Below, in pieces: positions 5,971-6,429 of a stretch of 6,429 bases of DNA; the stretch's first letter is position 1, and every line of letters starts with the position of its first letter. Position numbers and translations under genes: made by a program. The notes beneath the pieces are model-generated. The model saw only the letters and a program-made list of their open reading frames with translations. It was not told where the DNA came from and did no database searches. The stretch lies in assembly GCA_031257235.1 (NCBI GenBank), contig JAIRPA010000006.1:1-6429 (forward strand). Reading direction: 5' to 3'. The stretch is from Burkholderiales bacterium. Lineage in GTDB: Bacteria > Pseudomonadota > Gammaproteobacteria > Burkholderiales > Casimicrobiaceae.

Positions 5971-6429
5971 TTATGGTGTTTTTCCTTGTAAGCGTTTTTC
6001 AGGTTTGCTTTTTAATTTGGCAAGCCCTTCTTTTGCAATCGGATTGTCGGGGTCAAGTTTGATAGCTTCATCGTAATCAGCGCGGCATTGCTTAAAATGA
6101 CTCTTATCGCAATGCGCAGAGCCACGAACGGCATAAGCATCCGAAACTTTATAACCAAGTCCGATTGCCTTATCCAAATCTTCGATTACACGATCCGGCT
6201 TATTCATAAAGTTATTTACAAGACCGCGAAAAAATAAAGCCTCCGCATTATTCGGTTCACGTGTTACTACCACAGAAAGATTACGATAAGCCAGATTATA
6301 TTTTCGGCTTAGATAGTACTCCGTTCCGCGCAGAAGAAAAAATTCAGTCTCTTGAGGGTTCAATATAATTGCTTCGCTAAAATCCTCAATGGCCCTTTCA
6401 TGATCTTTCTTCAGTCCAAATGCTTTTCC
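5971..6429 (-). CDS. TPR-repeat protein, C-terminal part (5' end cut by window edge)
   Basis: The frame is open from the TAA at 5971-5973 to the right edge and encodes 152 residues of a tetratricopeptide-repeat protein. A TTG at 6361-6363 could be taken as a start, but the 23 codons before it continue a TPR helix in frame (ERAIEDFSEAIIL, followed by NPQ), so the true start lies beyond the window. Visible repeats, counted from the edge, are about 1-26 (partial), 27-60, 61-94 and 95-130, with hallmark RG, AIEDF/VIEDL and LDPDNP positions. The tail is lysine-rich (LKSKPEKRLQGK). No membrane segment is seen in this part; a signal peptide cannot be excluded because the N-terminus is missing. It shares the general TPR style of the protein at 1214-2122, but the partner and role are unknown. 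An intrinsic terminator follows. Confidence 0.88.
   Translation of the reverse strand, partial: GKAFGLKKDHERAIEDFSEAIILNPQETEFFLLRGTEYYLSRKYNLAYRNLSVVVTREPNNAEALFFRGLVNNFMNKPDRVIEDLDKAIGLGYKVSDAYAVRGSAHCDKSHFKQCRADYDEAIKLDPDNPIAKEGLAKLKSKPEKRLQGKTP

Noticed and set aside
5678..6076. Plus-strand open frame of 132 codons in the intergenic region
   Set aside because: It is made of palindromic repeats, crosses the terminator and runs antisense into the TPR gene.

Overview
The window looks like an ordinary housekeeping stretch of a proteobacterial chromosome, with roughly even base composition by eye. Betaproteobacteria is my best guess. The divergent ftsY/rsmD pair is a familiar proteobacterial arrangement, also found in E. 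coli. The ValRS sequence, especially its C-terminal coiled-coil arm, reads like betaproteobacterial ValRS. This placement comes from memory of the families, not from a search.

Layout from left to right. Positions 1-506 (minus) hold the N-terminal part of ftsY, the SRP-receptor GTPase, cut by the left edge. A short divergent promoter region (507-602) separates it from rsmD (603-1145, plus), the 16S rRNA m2G966 methyltransferase. A convergent gap of 68 nt (1146-1213), made almost entirely of repeats, follows. Positions 1214-5502 then hold a tight minus-strand gene series read as valS (ValRS), folK (HPPK, folate synthesis) and a gene for a 302-residue TPR protein. valS and folK overlap by 7 nt, and folK and the TPR gene are 9 nt apart. 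A good sigma70-like promoter with a perfect TATAAT lies just upstream of valS. Positions 5503-5970 hold no gene, only that promoter, a heptamer array, several short palindromes and a terminator. From 5971 to the right edge (minus) lies the C-terminal part of a second TPR protein gene, with its own intrinsic terminator.

The genes serve protein export (ftsY), ribosome modification (rsmD), tRNA charging (valS) and folate synthesis (folK). The two TPR genes are probably scaffold or interaction proteins of unknown partner. I see no phage, plasmid, CRISPR, defence or secondary-metabolite system.

The unexplained part is the non-coding DNA. A 12-nt motif family (CGCCCAAAAGTA and the variant CGGCAAAAAGTA) occurs at least eight times in both orientations. 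It forms hairpins whose two arms change together. It lies, with a degenerate heptamer repeat (GGRATCA), in mirror-image order on both sides of the valS-folK-TPR operon. One copy supplies the last codons and stop of rsmD.
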